Shown here: piece after piece, positions 11,327 to 22,085 of the stretch
Layout: each line of letters begins with the position of its first letter
Position numbering within the stretch: the first letter of the stretch is position 1
NCBI GenBank assembly: GCA_031841125.1
Contig: CM063108.1
Location: forward strand, 55,822,122 to 55,886,121
DNA length: 64,000 nucleotides
Reading direction: 5' to 3'
Source of the DNA: Acanthococcus lagerstroemiae
Taxonomy: Eukaryota > Arthropoda > Insecta > Hemiptera > Eriococcidae
The notes under the pieces: model-generated
What the model was told of the DNA's origin: nothing
Databases searched by the model: none
What the model saw: the letters and a program-made list of their open reading frames with translations, nothing else
Made by a program: the position numbers and the translations under genes

Positions 11327-12625
11327 ATTCAGTAAAAACTAGTCTTAGAGCCTGAAGCAAAGGAGTCTTGAGTACGATTCTGGTGATCTATAAAACGCCC
11401 ATGAAACAACATCCATTATGCATTTTGTAAAAATTTTGAACCTCGCTCCCTCGCGTGCATCACAATTAACAAATTAGACGCAAATCGTCACCACTGATTA
11501 ATTCAGTGACCTTTTAAACGCTTAAAATGGCATCCATATTGCATTATGTGCAAATTTTGATCTCCTGCCCCAGTCTGGTAACAGTTTTCTGGTTAGGCGT
11601 TAATGGTCAAAAATAAAACAAAAAATGTATGCCTTCTCCTACAAGGTCTGTGCTAATAATAATATTATGTATATGGAAAATTTCAACGATCTACTTAGGG
11701 CTTCTGGAGGGCAGCCATCTATTTAGGGCATCTCTGGAGGGTAATTTCGAAACAACGACCGAGAGTATTGTAAGCGTTATCGCATGTTAATGCCTGCGCG
11801 CTACATATTGTGAACATAATTTCAATGTAGACGGTCAATTTTCTTATGACCAATTTTCATAAGCTGCCTATTTTCCATCGGCCAATTTTCTCGCGGCGAA
11901 TTCTTCGCGGTCAGTTTTCCTTTTTGTCTTCTAGGAAGGAAAAACTTGAACAAATGCAACTTCTCACAAATCAAAAAAAAATTTTCACCTATTTCCAACA
12001 GAGTCAAATGTATTCAGTGTTCACTTGCAGAAAAAATACTTTTTGCACGACTAGTTACCTTAGGATTTTTTTCTTTTGCGTATTAACCAGCTTTATTCTT
12101 CTATTCCCATTGAACTAATTTTAGATCAGTGACCTTCTGATCCAGTGTTTTTTTTCATCTGTTATCTCTCGATTTTCGCTTTCAAAAAATGATACTCCTA
12201 TTGCTATTTTGATTGGGAATATTTTTGCATATTTTGGAATTTTCAGGGAATTTTACTATCAAATATTTGCTCCCTTGTCAGAGCATTTTTTGGAATCCTT
12301 ACTAATGAGGACCGTGTTTCTACTGATGACAGATCGACATCAGGTCGATAGTTATTTATTAATTTTAATATAAAAGGATCGATCATTCATGACTGTCGAG
12401 AGTTAAGATGGGTGCTCTCTTGTCGGCCCTTCTCGAGTAGCGAGCCTACTTGGCAAGCCTTCTTGTTTCGTCATTTTGTCCTCTTGTCAGACGACCAATT
12501 TTTTTGATTGTTTGTTGTATGTCATGAGTTTTGTTGTAATGTTCGGAGTTCTGTTTTGTTTTCCAGGTTGTTTTCTTTTACTTTGACAAATTTTTTTTGT
12601 CGGTTCATCTTCCTTTTTAGTCAAG

Positions 12626-12734
12626 TCGCTTAGCATAGTTTATTTTCAGCAGCAGTATCGCTTAGCATAGTATGTCACAATGATTATGTCGTTTAGCTTT
12701 GGCTATAATCGATTATTATGTCGTTTAGCATAGT
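12626..12734. repeat. interspersed TCGCTTAGCATAGT motif
   Basis: The 14-mer TCG(C/T)TTAGCATAGT occurs at 12626, 12658 and 12721, with a partial copy at 12689. Spacing is irregular (about 30 bp). Confidence 0.6.
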
Positions 12735-14482
12735 TCATCATTTGAAAGCTGACGTGTCGTAACTTCGTAACCTAATTTGTTTGTCAGTTCGTTTTGTCAT
12801 GTGATGCATTTATTCGTCATGTCTTATATGTCATTTACGAAACGGTCCTGACGAAAACCGGTTTAAGGTAAGGTCACGTGACAAAATTTTGAAAATTCAG
12901 TTGTCATTTCATCATTTTGCTCTTTTGTTTTGTTGTGTTTAACTACACTGGTGATTTAGTATAATGATGTATGTGCCTGCGAGTATTCAGAATTCAAGGC
13001 GGTAATAGTGTCCATGAGTGTTTCTGTTGTCGGTGCATCGGTTTAGCGATTCGGGGCGGGCTTTCCCAGTCAGGTCGACCAGTTCGAGTTAAGAAAATGC
13101 TGTTCCAGTTGGGATAATCTGACTCCAAAATCGTTAAAAATCCATTTTACGACTCAAATCATCATAAAAAGTTTAAACTTTCTCAACTTTTAGCGACCTC
13201 TAATTGAGAAATTTGTATGCCCTCCCTATGCGATTCGCTTCGCTATGCCCCTGTGTCTGCTTACTTTATAATCTTTCCATAAATGCAATTTTTGAAACCC
13301 GAAGTCACGTGGAGATGATTCGGTTTTACGCATTTGCTGCAACTAAATGAAAAGGTTTCCAGATGTTATTCGTCGCAGATGAAAACCGTATAAACGCGGC
13401 ATTCGTTCGTCATATGGTTTAAAATACATATTTTAATGCTTTTTTTTTTTGCTTTGTTGCGCGTTATAAATGAACCCTGAGCTCTCGATATTCCTTCTTG
13501 CATATTACATTTTTCCGGTATAGCCATGCGAATGCAGTTTTAAAGGAATGTTTGAATACAAATGTACCGACACGTGTCAGAAATCTTGGATTCTTTCGTG
13601 TCACCGTCAAGACTTATCAGCTTTACGTAAAGACTAGATAATATAGGTACACTGGCTTAGAATAGAGTGTATTATTTATTTTGTGAATTTTCTTGTGATT
13701 AAAGAAAGTTAAACGATAGAGACGGAGGTAGAATTGTGTTGAGGAGCTTACTCCCTACTGCTTCCCGCTAAACTCTCTGAATCCATCCCGGTGAATCTGA
13801 CCACCTCCAATCTCTTCTTTTTTTTTTGTAGGAAAGCGAATACATGCAGTATCCCTGTTTATACATATATATCTATCTCAAAATATATTGCTAGAATTCT
13901 GAGGTCTGAAGTGTCTCCCACACTTAGATATATCACTCTCTCCGCGATAGCTGTTCCGTTTCCTATGATGCCCGTTTTAGGCTGCTCGGCGTTATGCGTC
14001 TCGAAAAAAGGAATACTTTTCTCGCATGTTGTGGGCATTTCAAAATTTCTAAGGTCAACTCCATCGCGTTTCAAGATATCGCAAAAAATCCCCCTAAAAA
14101 TCTTTCTTGTGTGGTCAGCTCATCGCTGAGAATTATTATGTAGTACAAGCATTAATGCGAAAGTCATTCTTAGTGTTATAAGAAATTACTGGGAGTAGTC
14201 ATGTCACAAATGGGTGTTAGAACTTTTTATATTAGTGCAATTCAAAATAACATGTTGACCATATTCTTCAAGTAAAATTTCTGCAACTTGCCTGTGATCT
14301 TCTCCAAAAAAAAATTCACTAAACGACGAGGGTTCGATGGTTGCACGTAGGAAGTCGTATATCAAATTTTAAGAACTCCTTAAACTGTTACATGGAGCTG
14401 TAGGTATACCATATAATTTCCCATGTCCAAATTATTAATATTAATCACTCCAAAGTCTACTTGTATGATATATGCATAATAT

Positions 14483-14684
14483 AGCCTGCGCTCAGTAAGG
14501 TCTGTGGATGTATGTATTTATATGAACAACAGTCAACAATGATTTGCGCATAGGAAAATACAATGAATTCTTAAAACAGAACTGTTCCTAGATAGAACAC
14601 TATGAAATATCCTATGTGCACATTGTTGTTCACTATTGTTTGTATACATATAATATCCGTAGACCTTATAGACTGCGCTTAGTG
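14483..14684. mobile_element. foldback MITE, family 2 copy 1
   Basis: Long imperfect inverted arms: TAAGGTCTGTGGATGTATG, GAACAACAGTCAACAATGAT and TTTGCGCATAGGA on the left are mirrored by TCCTATGTGCACATTGTTGT, TTCACTATTGTT and ATATCCGTAGACCTTATA on the right. A shorter relative is at 17637-17767. Confidence 0.65.
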
Positions 14685-14975
14685 ATAAAAATTACATATT
14701 TTTCATCCTTATCTGTCTTAGCCCACATAATATAGAGAATAAGTGGAGTGGCAATAACTCGGCTTTTGAGAATCATTAAGCCATATTTCATTGCATTTTC
14801 ATGATTATTTTCGTTCAGTTTGTGTTTCAAAGTTATTATTTCCAATTTTTCATCAACCTGTTATTTATTGGCCAAAAGTAGATATTATTTCCTTCTTTAT
14901 CTCTGCCTATAGCCCAGCTGCCTCTCCACTTATTCTCCATTAGGTATATATGATGTTGAGCAGAGAAAGGTACGA

Positions 14976-15467
14976 GTTGGAGTCGATATAGGGCTTTTCC
15001 AGTCCTCCATATTGCATACTTATTCGCCTCTCTTGTTATCAAGTTGGTAGTGTATGATCTATGATAACAGAATTTGATGTGCGAAATGGGCCCGATTCTT
15101 GAAAACGCCGGAGATCAAAATTTTTTGAGAAAGTTTGAATTGTTTCGGCAACGCAAATGTTACTGAATTGCGTTGCCGAAAGTGTAAACCGAAAATTGAA
15201 CTGTTATTCAATGAAATCGATGTTCATACGATTAGACCATGAGGAATGATCGAAAAACGAAAATTTCGAATTATACAGCGAACAGAGAAGATAGACGAGG
15301 TATCATAAAAGGTACAACACGGAAGACGAAACTCAAACTCACTGGTACGACTATAATATTACGAAAATACAAATACGATTATGTCCTTATCATACACTAC
15401 CAACTTGATAAGAGGACAGGCGAATAAGTAAGCAATATGGAGTACTGGAAAAGCCCTAAAGTCTGGT
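14976..15467. mobile_element. long inverted repeat (about 80 bp arms) enclosing a perfect hairpin
   Basis: AGGGCTTTTCCAGTCCTCCA through CAAGTTGGTAGTGTATGAT (from about 14990) recurs inverted up to about 15455, with a few mismatches. Between the arms lies a perfect 14 bp hairpin, TTTCGGCAACGCAA at 15143-15156 and its complement at 15168-15181, with an 11 nt loop. Confidence 0.7.
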
Positions 15468-15640
15468 CAGTCTGGTCCAGTTAAGAAACATAGTAATTTT
15501 TTCCCCGCTGCTGAACGCTGATAACGTGGTCTTGAACTCGTCCTTCCCCTCCAACTTCACCGTGCTCATTTTCGATGTGTGTTGCGGGTTACATATTATG
15601 TTTCTTAACTGGACTAGACTTTATAGACTTCCTTTATGTG

Positions 15641-16220
15641 ACGTCACACAGTGAGTTACTGTTAGCATGCAAAAATACCCGTATTTGGACACTGTTTAAC
15701 AAAAGAGAACCAACTAACATTTGTAAACAAAATGAGTTATTAGTATTGTTGGAAAGAGTGTAAAACGTAGAATGTTTCAAAATTGGCCCCCGATTCAAAA
15801 ATGTGTACTCACGTTGAAAAAAGTTTATCAGTAAACGCAATGCCATGTATAGTTTCTACATGGCTCTTGAACTTCGAATCACATGTTCTCAAAAATCGGA
15901 TTTTGCTAGTTGGTTCCCTTTTGCTGAACAGCGTCCATTTGGGCTAATGAACGTATTGCCTCCTATAAGAAAAATACCCGGAACAAAGGTCATTATGCTA
16001 TAACCTGAGAATAAGAAATTTGATAGAAACCGAAAGTAGGTACATATTTTTAATTTAGAAAGTTCTTAGCGTTGCTAATAAACTTCTGGTTTCTAACAAA
16101 TTTCTTATTCTCAGGTTGTAACATAATGATCTTTGCTCCGTGTGTTTTTCTCATGGGAGTCAATACGTTCGTTAGCCCAAAGACGGGTATTTTTGCTAAC
16201 AATAACTCACTGTGTGACAT
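15641..16220. mobile_element. inverted-repeat element carrying a nested MITE
   Basis: The left arm (15641-15686 plus 15937-16036) is the inverted copy of the right arm (about 16085-16220): CACACAGTGAGTTA, AAAAATACCCG, TTTGGGCTAA, ACCTGAGAATAAGAAATTTG and others match in order. Only the left arm contains the 250 bp MITE at 15687-15936, so the right arm preserves the empty site. Confidence 0.75.
15687..15936. mobile_element. 250 bp MITE family 1, copy 1
   Basis: Ends GGACACTGTTTAAC and GCTGAACAGCGTCC are inverted, flanked by ATTT on both sides (15683-15686, 15937-15940). The interior has GAGTTATTAGTATTGTTGG and AAGTTTATCAGTAAACGCAA, as in the copies at 17375, 18155, 18465 and 21830. Confidence 0.8.
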
Positions 16221-16413
16221 AGTTGTGCGAGAGGTCTATTGTACCCCTTTCTCCGCTCAACACCAAGAGGAGAAAGGTACGATTTGATGGAAACAAACAG
16301 TATTGTCAACTTGTACCAAATATCGTATTTTTTATGATTATAATAGGAGCAACAAAGGTCGAGTTTCTTAGTTTATTCCCCTTGTGGCGTGGATTGATAC
16401 TAATGAAGTGTTG

Positions 16414-16518
16414 TATGGTGTGGTGGGACGTATGGCATTGCACGCATGCCAAAGTAGCCTCTGTGATACCGCACCCCCGGCCACGGGAGCTACCCTTTCA
16501 AGTATCGCGTCAGTGACC
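16414..16518 (+). mobile_element. short GC-rich dispersed repeat, copy 2
   Basis: Begins TATGGTGTGGTGGGACGTAT and runs through ACCGCACCCCCGGCCACGGG to GCGTCAGTGACC; diverged from copies at 7460-7572 and 57957-58067 by scattered substitutions. Its 3' end abuts the foldback element at 16520. Confidence 0.65.
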
Positions 16519-16519
16519 T

Positions 16520-16754
16520 GTCGTTGGTCTAGTGCAAAAAGGTTCCTCGTGCTTTTTGAGGGATTTTAGAAAATTGGTATCACTGGAAAGGAAATTTTGC
16601 GCTCTGTCGATTGCAACACTTTTTCTACGAGGAACCTTTTTGCACCTGATCGACGAAGTATTGCAATCAACAAAGCGCAAAATTTCCTTTCCAATGATAC
16701 CAGTTTTTTAAAATCCCTCAAAAAGCACGAGGAACCTTTTTGTACTAGACCGAC
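16520..16754. mobile_element. 235 bp foldback element
   Basis: Arms of about 95 bp (16526-16620 and 16658-16752) are near-perfect inverted copies: GGTCTAGTGCAAAAAGGTTC, CTCGTGCTTTTTGAGGGATT, TGGAAAGGAAATTTTGCGCT. The short spacer contains a third copy of the terminal ACGAGGAACCTTTTTGCAC motif. A related GGAAAGGAAATTTCACGCTC stretch occurs at 17974-17995. The element abuts the short GC-rich repeat copy at 16414-16518. Confidence 0.8.
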
Positions 16755-17374
16755 AATGTGTACTGTGTAGGTTGTGTGTGTAGGAGTATGAAGTGCACAT
16801 AATTTTGACATTGTGGTAAATCTTAACGTTCTTATTAATAATAAATAATCATTTTCTCTTTTTTTGTGTGTACAATTACATCAGTACAGTAATTTTCAAA
16901 ATCTTACGTCTTCGCCTTACTTATAGAAATAGTAATAATTTTTTTTTTAAATCGAATTTTTCCCATTGGAATATAAAACTGCACTAGAGTGCGCTGCAAA
17001 ATCACCTGTGCGGGTGTTAGCGGGGGGGAAATGAAAAGGAGATCATGTGTACTTTCAAATAGAAACACTGCTATCTTGAGGATGAAAAAAAAAACAAGTA
17101 GAAATTATTCTACCAGTAGAACTGATTATAATTGAAATTGTTGGTGATGATGCAGTTAAATTTAGGACAAATTTTCGTTGAAAGTGAATTTCTAATCCTC
17201 TTTCAAAGACGCAATAGTGCCAACATTTGCAACTCTAATTTATATTCCAATAGGTAGGTACAATGCTTGCAGTTGTACAAACAGCCCACGCCGCTAGAGA
17301 GCGCTTTTTTCACGACTTCTAAGCTCAGTGTATTTTATATGGATGTTGCCGGTTATATAATGTACATTATATTT

Positions 17375-17630
17375 GGACGCTGTTAAGCGAGACAGAACTA
17401 AGCGACATTTGTTGACAAAATGAGTTATTAGTATCGCTGGGAAGAGCGTAGAAATGGAATTTTTCAAAATTGGGCTCCCAATTCAGAAATGTGTTCTCAC
17501 GTTCAAAAAAGCTTATCAGTGAACGTTATCTATGTCCGTAAACCGGCATTATTCACTGGCTTTTAATGTTACATTTTCCACAAAAAAAAATAGATTTGGT
17601 CGATTGGGCGTTTTCTGCTTAATAGCGTCC
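17375..17630. mobile_element. MITE family 1, copy 2
   Basis: Ends GGACGCTGTTAAGC and GCTTAATAGCGTCC, flanked by ATTT at 17371-17374 and 17631-17634. Interior GAGTTATTAGTATCGCTGGG is conserved. Confidence 0.8.
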
Positions 17631-17636
17631 ATTTAT

Positions 17637-17767
17637 AGATATTATATGAACAAAAGTCAACAATAAGGATTTGCGCATATGATATTACATCTCTAAGAAC
17701 AGTTGTTCTGAGAATTCAGTGTAAGTTTGTGTGCGCAAATCGTTGTTCACTTTTGTTGATATATCAT
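17637..17767. mobile_element. foldback MITE, family 2 copy 2
   Basis: GAACAAAAGTCAACAATAAG and GATTTGCGCATA are mirrored by TGTGCGCAAATCGTTGTTCAC and TTTTGTTGATATA. Shares the core with 14483-14684 and directly follows the MITE at 17375-17630. Confidence 0.65.
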
Positions 17768-18154
17768 TATTTGAATGACAGACAGTACTAAGTGACATTG
17801 ATTTTTTATCATGGAGTATGATCACGTTATGGTACTTAGCATACTCTTTCACTGAATATCAACTTTGCTTAGTACTGCCTACAATCATTTCACATTTAAG
17901 CAGCGATGTGTCACCCAAGATCTATTCAGTTCATCAATATGTTTGGGGGAAAAATGACTTATTAGTATCATTGGAAAGGAAATTTCACGCTCTATCATGT
18001 GCAACACCGCATGTTGATGCTGGCAAAACGTCCCCATTTCATAACACAGGAGTGATAGGCTTCTGAAAACTTATTTCCCTTTTCTGCTAATTTCAATAAA
18101 ATACAGATAGCACTATTTTGCTCAGGTGTCGATATCAATTGGTTGAGAATAATT

Positions 18155-18405
18155 GGACGCTGTTAAGCAAAAACTGACTAAGCGACAAAATCTGTTTCTT
18201 GAGAAAACGTAATAGTAAGAGCCAATGAATAATGCCGGTTTATGGACATAGCGTTTACTGATAAGCTTTTTCCAACGTGAATACCCATTTTTTAAATATC
18301 AGGAACCCAATTTTTAAAAATTCTACTTTTCACGCTCTTTCCAACGATAGTAATAACTCACCTTGTCAAAAATGTCGCTTGGTCTGTTTTTGCTTAACAG
18401 CGTCC
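18155..18405. mobile_element. MITE family 1, copy 3
   Basis: Ends GGACGCTGTTAAGC and GCTTAACAGCGTCC are perfect inverted repeats. Flanks AATT and AAGT differ at one position. Interior in opposite orientation to copies 1 and 2. Confidence 0.8.
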
Positions 18406-18464
18406 AAGTAAGGAAAATTCGGCGTCTTGTCCCTCTATAAAAGAGTGTGGAACTGAGGCTAATT

Positions 18465-18713
18465 GGACGGCGTTAAGCGTAAGGGAACCAACCAGCGAAA
18501 TTTGTTTTTTGAGAACACGTGATTTGATGTTCAAGAGCCATGTAAAAACTATATGGCATAGCGTTTACTGATAAGCTTTTTTCAACGTGAGTACACATTT
18601 TTGAATCGGGAGCCCAATTTTGAAAAATTCTACTTTTTACGCTCTTTCCGACAATACTGATAACTTATTTTGTTTACAAATGTTAATTGGTTCCCTCTTG
18701 CTGAATAGCGTCC
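18465..18713. mobile_element. MITE family 1, copy 4
   Basis: Ends GGACGGCGTTAAGC and GCTGAATAGCGTCC; flanks AATT and ACTT. Carries the GGGAACCAACC subterminal motif shared with copies 1 and 5. Only 59 bp from copy 3. Confidence 0.78.
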
Positions 18714-18715
18714 AC

Positions 18716-18965
18716 TTGGGAATTGAGTTGAGAAATTGGGGAAACCCAACAATCAAAAAGTTTTCCTTCTTTTGCATTGATACTTAGGAATTTTGAGTTG
18801 AGTCAGTTGGAAAAATCCGACAGGTAAAAGGTTTTTTTTCTTGAGTTTGATATTTGGAAATTATGAGTTGAGTCAGTTGGGACTTTCAATATTTCCCCCC
18901 CCCCTCCCCCGCCTTTCCAGAAAAACTTTTCAGTACGTCCCTGTATGCAGTTCTGTTGTTAACAT
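18716..18965 (-). repeat. dispersed repeat with internal GAGTTGAGTCAGTTGG units, copy 1
   Basis: Three diverged internal units of about 65 bp with TTGAGTTGAGTCAGTTGG and a T-rich stretch, then a C-rich run and GCCTTTCCAGAAAAACTTTT, GTACGTCCCTG. An inverted relative is at 46630-47010. Confidence 0.65.
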
Positions 18966-19028
18966 CTCAGTGTCGATTTATCCAGGTAGGGTAGCGGCGA
19001 GATTAACGTCTTTAATGAGCTTCTGATC

Positions 19029-19269
19029 AATTGAAGACCTGCCGGTGAAAACGACATTAGTCCATTTTGAAATTCCGACTTTGCCGTCAGATAGCGCTAC
19101 ATTCGCAACGATTACGCTCTTCACGCTATCACGCATAGGATAATGCAACGTCTGTTTATACACCCGGGGTAGTTCATCCAGCAGAACAGCAGCAGTTAGG
19201 GTGCTATCTGGCGGTGAAGTCGGAATTTCAAAATGGACTAATGTCGTTTTCATCGGCAGGTCTTCAATT
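19029..19269. mobile_element. MITE with 70 bp inverted arms upstream of numb
   Basis: AATTGAAGACCTGCCGGTGA, AACGACATTAGTCCATTTTG and AAATTCCGACTT on the left are mirrored at 19201-19269 with very few mismatches; about 100 bp of spacer between. It lies roughly 0.8 kb before the numb start codon. The minus-strand 91-codon frame across it is a by-product. Confidence 0.75.
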
Positions 19270-19379
19270 ATGAGATGAACATCAAAACGCGTGAATACAA
19301 TAAATTCGGAATACGAATAGAACAGAACAGATGTAGATAGGTTGTGAAAATAATGACAAATCCATGCAGGGAGGGTTAA

Positions 19380-20106
19380 TTACCGAATACAAAATTGTTG
19401 CAACTTCCGGGAGTACATTTTGTCCGGTTTACTTCCGGGGACGAGAGCGCACCGAATGCTCGCGCAGTTGTCTGAAAAGAATATTCTTCTCCCTTCGAAC
19501 TCGAGTCGAGTCGTTTCTCGTTCGGTTTGTATGCGTATGCTGTGTAGTGGTGTTCTGGTGTATTCCCCGTCGCCAGCTATTTTATTTATCAACTTTCACA
19601 GAGTTCTCACGGTCTCGAGCTAATACGTTACGTCGCGCTAACGTATTTTTTTTGTTTTGTTTTTGCTCCGTACCGTTTTGGTCGTTCATAATTTGATAAT
19701 TTTTAATCAATTTCGGAGTTGTAGTGGGCCCCGCCGTAACGGTTTCACGGGTGACCGCGATGGTGCGCGATCGGTTTGTGTCATCGGGCACGTGTTAATT
19801 TCGAAAATATTTCAGTTATATCGTACGCCAGTTACCCTGTCGATAATGTTGCAGTGTGGTTCGATGGTCTTCAGTCAGTTCCGAAGGTATCAATATCAAT
19901 TCGAAGTCGAGTCGGGTCGCGAATATAGTTAGCTATGGCTTTCAACGGTCGGTGATTTTTAAAATTTCAGCGTACACACGTTACTGCCGAAGTATGGTTA
20001 CCATTAGCTCAAGTATTTATTTTAATTTCGTCGACTGATTCGCGAGTTAGTCTTAGTGATCGTAGCTGTGTGATTTCGTATCTGTATCGGAAAGCGCGTG
20101 TAAACG
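19380..20106 (+). promoter_or_regulatory. numb: probable numb promoter and 5' UTR region
   Basis: This stretch is less AT-rich than its surroundings, lacks the repeats that fill both sides, and leads directly into the start codon of numb exon 1. Short open frames on both strands look like chance. Candidate initiator-like TCAGT motifs occur near 19873, but I see no convincing TATA box and no downstream promoter element at the expected spacing, so the transcription start is not fixed. An untranslated first exon further upstream cannot be excluded. Confidence 0.45.
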
Positions 20107-20202
20107 ATGGGTGCCACTTCTAGTCATCACGAACCTTTGGATCGAAACAGACATGGAACTTCGTTTCGACGAGCGGGTAGCTTACGACAGTCCAAGTCAA
20201 AG
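20107..20202 (+). CDS. numb: numb exon 1 (first coding exon)
   Basis: The exon encodes 32 residues beginning MGATSSHHEPLDR and ending QSKSK, followed by the donor GTACGT. The start is well supported: an in-frame TAA lies at 20101-20103, two codons upstream, and the context is favourable (A at -3, G at +4). Insect Numb proteins begin with a similar MG-x-S-S-H-x-EP sequence, and the MGxxxS start fits an N-myristoylation consensus, which is inference. Numb is a cortical adaptor that is inherited unequally in asymmetric divisions and suppresses Notch by acting on endocytosis. The exon ends on a codon boundary, in frame with exon 2 some 27 kb downstream. Identity rests mainly on the downstream exons joined in frame; this exon alone would be a weak call. 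Confidence 0.85.
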
Positions 20203-20752
20203 GTACGTGAACGTATTATGCTTTCAGCGAAATCGCGTGTAGTGTTCAAGGTTGATTGGAATTGAAGATGTAAAGGAGTATTCTATCTGATGAACAATCG
20301 CCTTCGCGTTCGATTCTTCCTCTCTTTTGGGTCTCTGAGTTCTTGAATTGGCGATCACCACCTGCCTGCGGTCGTACGATATCATCGTATCCGCAACCGT
20401 GTGTCAGACTGCATTCTAGCTTTTATCTCACTTTCAGTGTATTCGCTTTGTACATCTAGCTGACCCGAAATTCCCCAGTTGGAATTTGTTAGATCAGTGA
20501 CCCTGACAAACCAGTTGAATCAGAAATAGTGAGAATGAGCATCAAATATCAAATTTGTTAATCGCTCTCGGTAGAAATAGAAAGTGAGCTTGTGTGAGGG
20601 TACATGCCCCACGTGCCAAGGCATCGTCCATGAATAAAAATCGAAAAACCGAATACTGAATGTATTGTTTATGTTCCTAATTTCGCGTGAAGTATGCGCG
20701 AATAGAAGACTGTTGACTGTTTATCAATTGCTCACGTCATTCTTATTGTTTC

Positions 20753-21240
20753 CATCATTTAAATCCGTGTACCTTCATTCTCCGAATGTCTTGATGTTTT
20801 TGAAACGTGTGTTCACTACAGAGGTGTAATTTCAACGAGCTTCGGTTTCATGTATTATAACTCTATCCCTGGCATTGTGAAACAGTTCAAAAAGCATATC
20901 GAAAAAGCAAACAGAATTCTAATCTGTGTTGATTTGTTCACTCATTAATTTGGAAGAATTCTTGAGAATGAGTTGATAGTAATACCATGTATGGTTTCAT
21001 TTGGCGAATGAATCCACAGGCCCCATCATTTAAATCCATGCACCCTGATTCTCCGAATGCCCGATATTGGATATTTTTGAAACGTAATTGCTATGAGCTA
21101 TGGTTTCATGTCGTATGATAACTCTATCTCTGGCATTGTAAAATTATTCAAGAAGTATATTGAGAAAAGTAGAAATAAAAGTCGTTTTGATTTGAGTTGA
21201 TTTGATATAGAGAAAACAGAATTCTAATCTCTATTGAGAG
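20753..21240. repeat. 270 bp diverged direct duplication in numb intron 1
   Basis: CATCATTTAAATCC, ATTCTCCGAATG, TTTTTGAAACGT, TATAACTCTATC, CTGGCATTGT and AACAGAATTCTAATCT occur in the same order at 20753-20932 and 21023-21240. Confidence 0.75.
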
Positions 21241-21829
21241 GTCTAGGTGCAAACAAGGCATGTTCCAAAAACTTTTTTTTTTTCAGAAAACTCCAAAAAC
21301 CATATCTCTCATTTGCGGTAAAAAGTATTTTTATAACATCATTCAGAGATTTAAAACAATGATAACTGCCCCTCTCGGGGGATGTGGAACCGCAGAATAT
21401 GTATTGGAACATGTCACTTTTGATTCCAAACCTATTTCTAAGGTATATAATTCGTGTAGAAGCGTCGAATATTACTGACTAACACTTACTGAAACAGAAG
21501 TTGCATTGAAACAACCCTTCATCCCTTCATTTTGGCTACAACTGATGAAAAATTCCAAAGAAATACGTCTTCATAATTCGTTTACAAAATTATCAGAACA
21601 GCGATAAAATCATTCGTTTATCATTCCAACAGCATGAACTGAGAACCTTTTGCACTATGCAATTTCAATTTTATCAACCAGCGTGCCCAACACGTGTGAT
21701 AACGCAAAGCCTAATCCTCAAATTTAACATAATCGATTGTAGAGCTGTCTAAAATCGTTGAAAAATCAAGTTGATTTAAATCGATTTTTTGCGATATATG
21801 GCCCTCCATCATTGAAAACTGTGTTAGTT

Positions 21830-22085
21830 GGACGCCATTCAGCTAGAGGGAACCAACTAGCAAAATATGCCTTTTGAGAACACGTGATTCGAAGTTCAAG
21901 AGCCGTGTAGAAACTATATGACACAGCGTTTACTGATAAGCATTTTTCAACGGTAGTACACATTTTTGAATCGGGGGCCTAATTTTGAAAAATTCTGCTT
22001 TATACGCTCTTTCCAACGATACTAATAAGTAATGACTCATTTTGTTTGCAAATGTTAGTTGGTTCCCTCTAGCCGAATAGCGTAC
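21830..22085. mobile_element. MITE family 1, copy 5 (in numb intron 1)
   Basis: Ends GGACGCCATTCAGC and GCCGAATAGCGTAC with GAGGGAACCAACTA and its inverse inside; flanks AGTT and ATTA, more decayed. Interior AGCGTTTACTGATAAGC matches the other copies. Confidence 0.75.

Larger units (their letters stand above)
10938..14480. other. intergenic DNA, few recognised features
   Basis: Holds an inverted repeat at 11258-11326 and four spaced copies of a TCG(C/T)TTAGCATAGT motif at 12626-12734, listed separately, and near 11087 the hAT-like end CAGGGTTGCCACTT. The plus-strand 112-codon frame at 13791-14129 and others show no recognisable domain. No gene called. Confidence 0.5.

Noticed and set aside
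19868..19910. Defined initiator plus downstream promoter element for numb
   Set aside because: A TCAGT initiator-like word is present near 19873, but no downstream element is at the required +28 spacing; the start site remains open.
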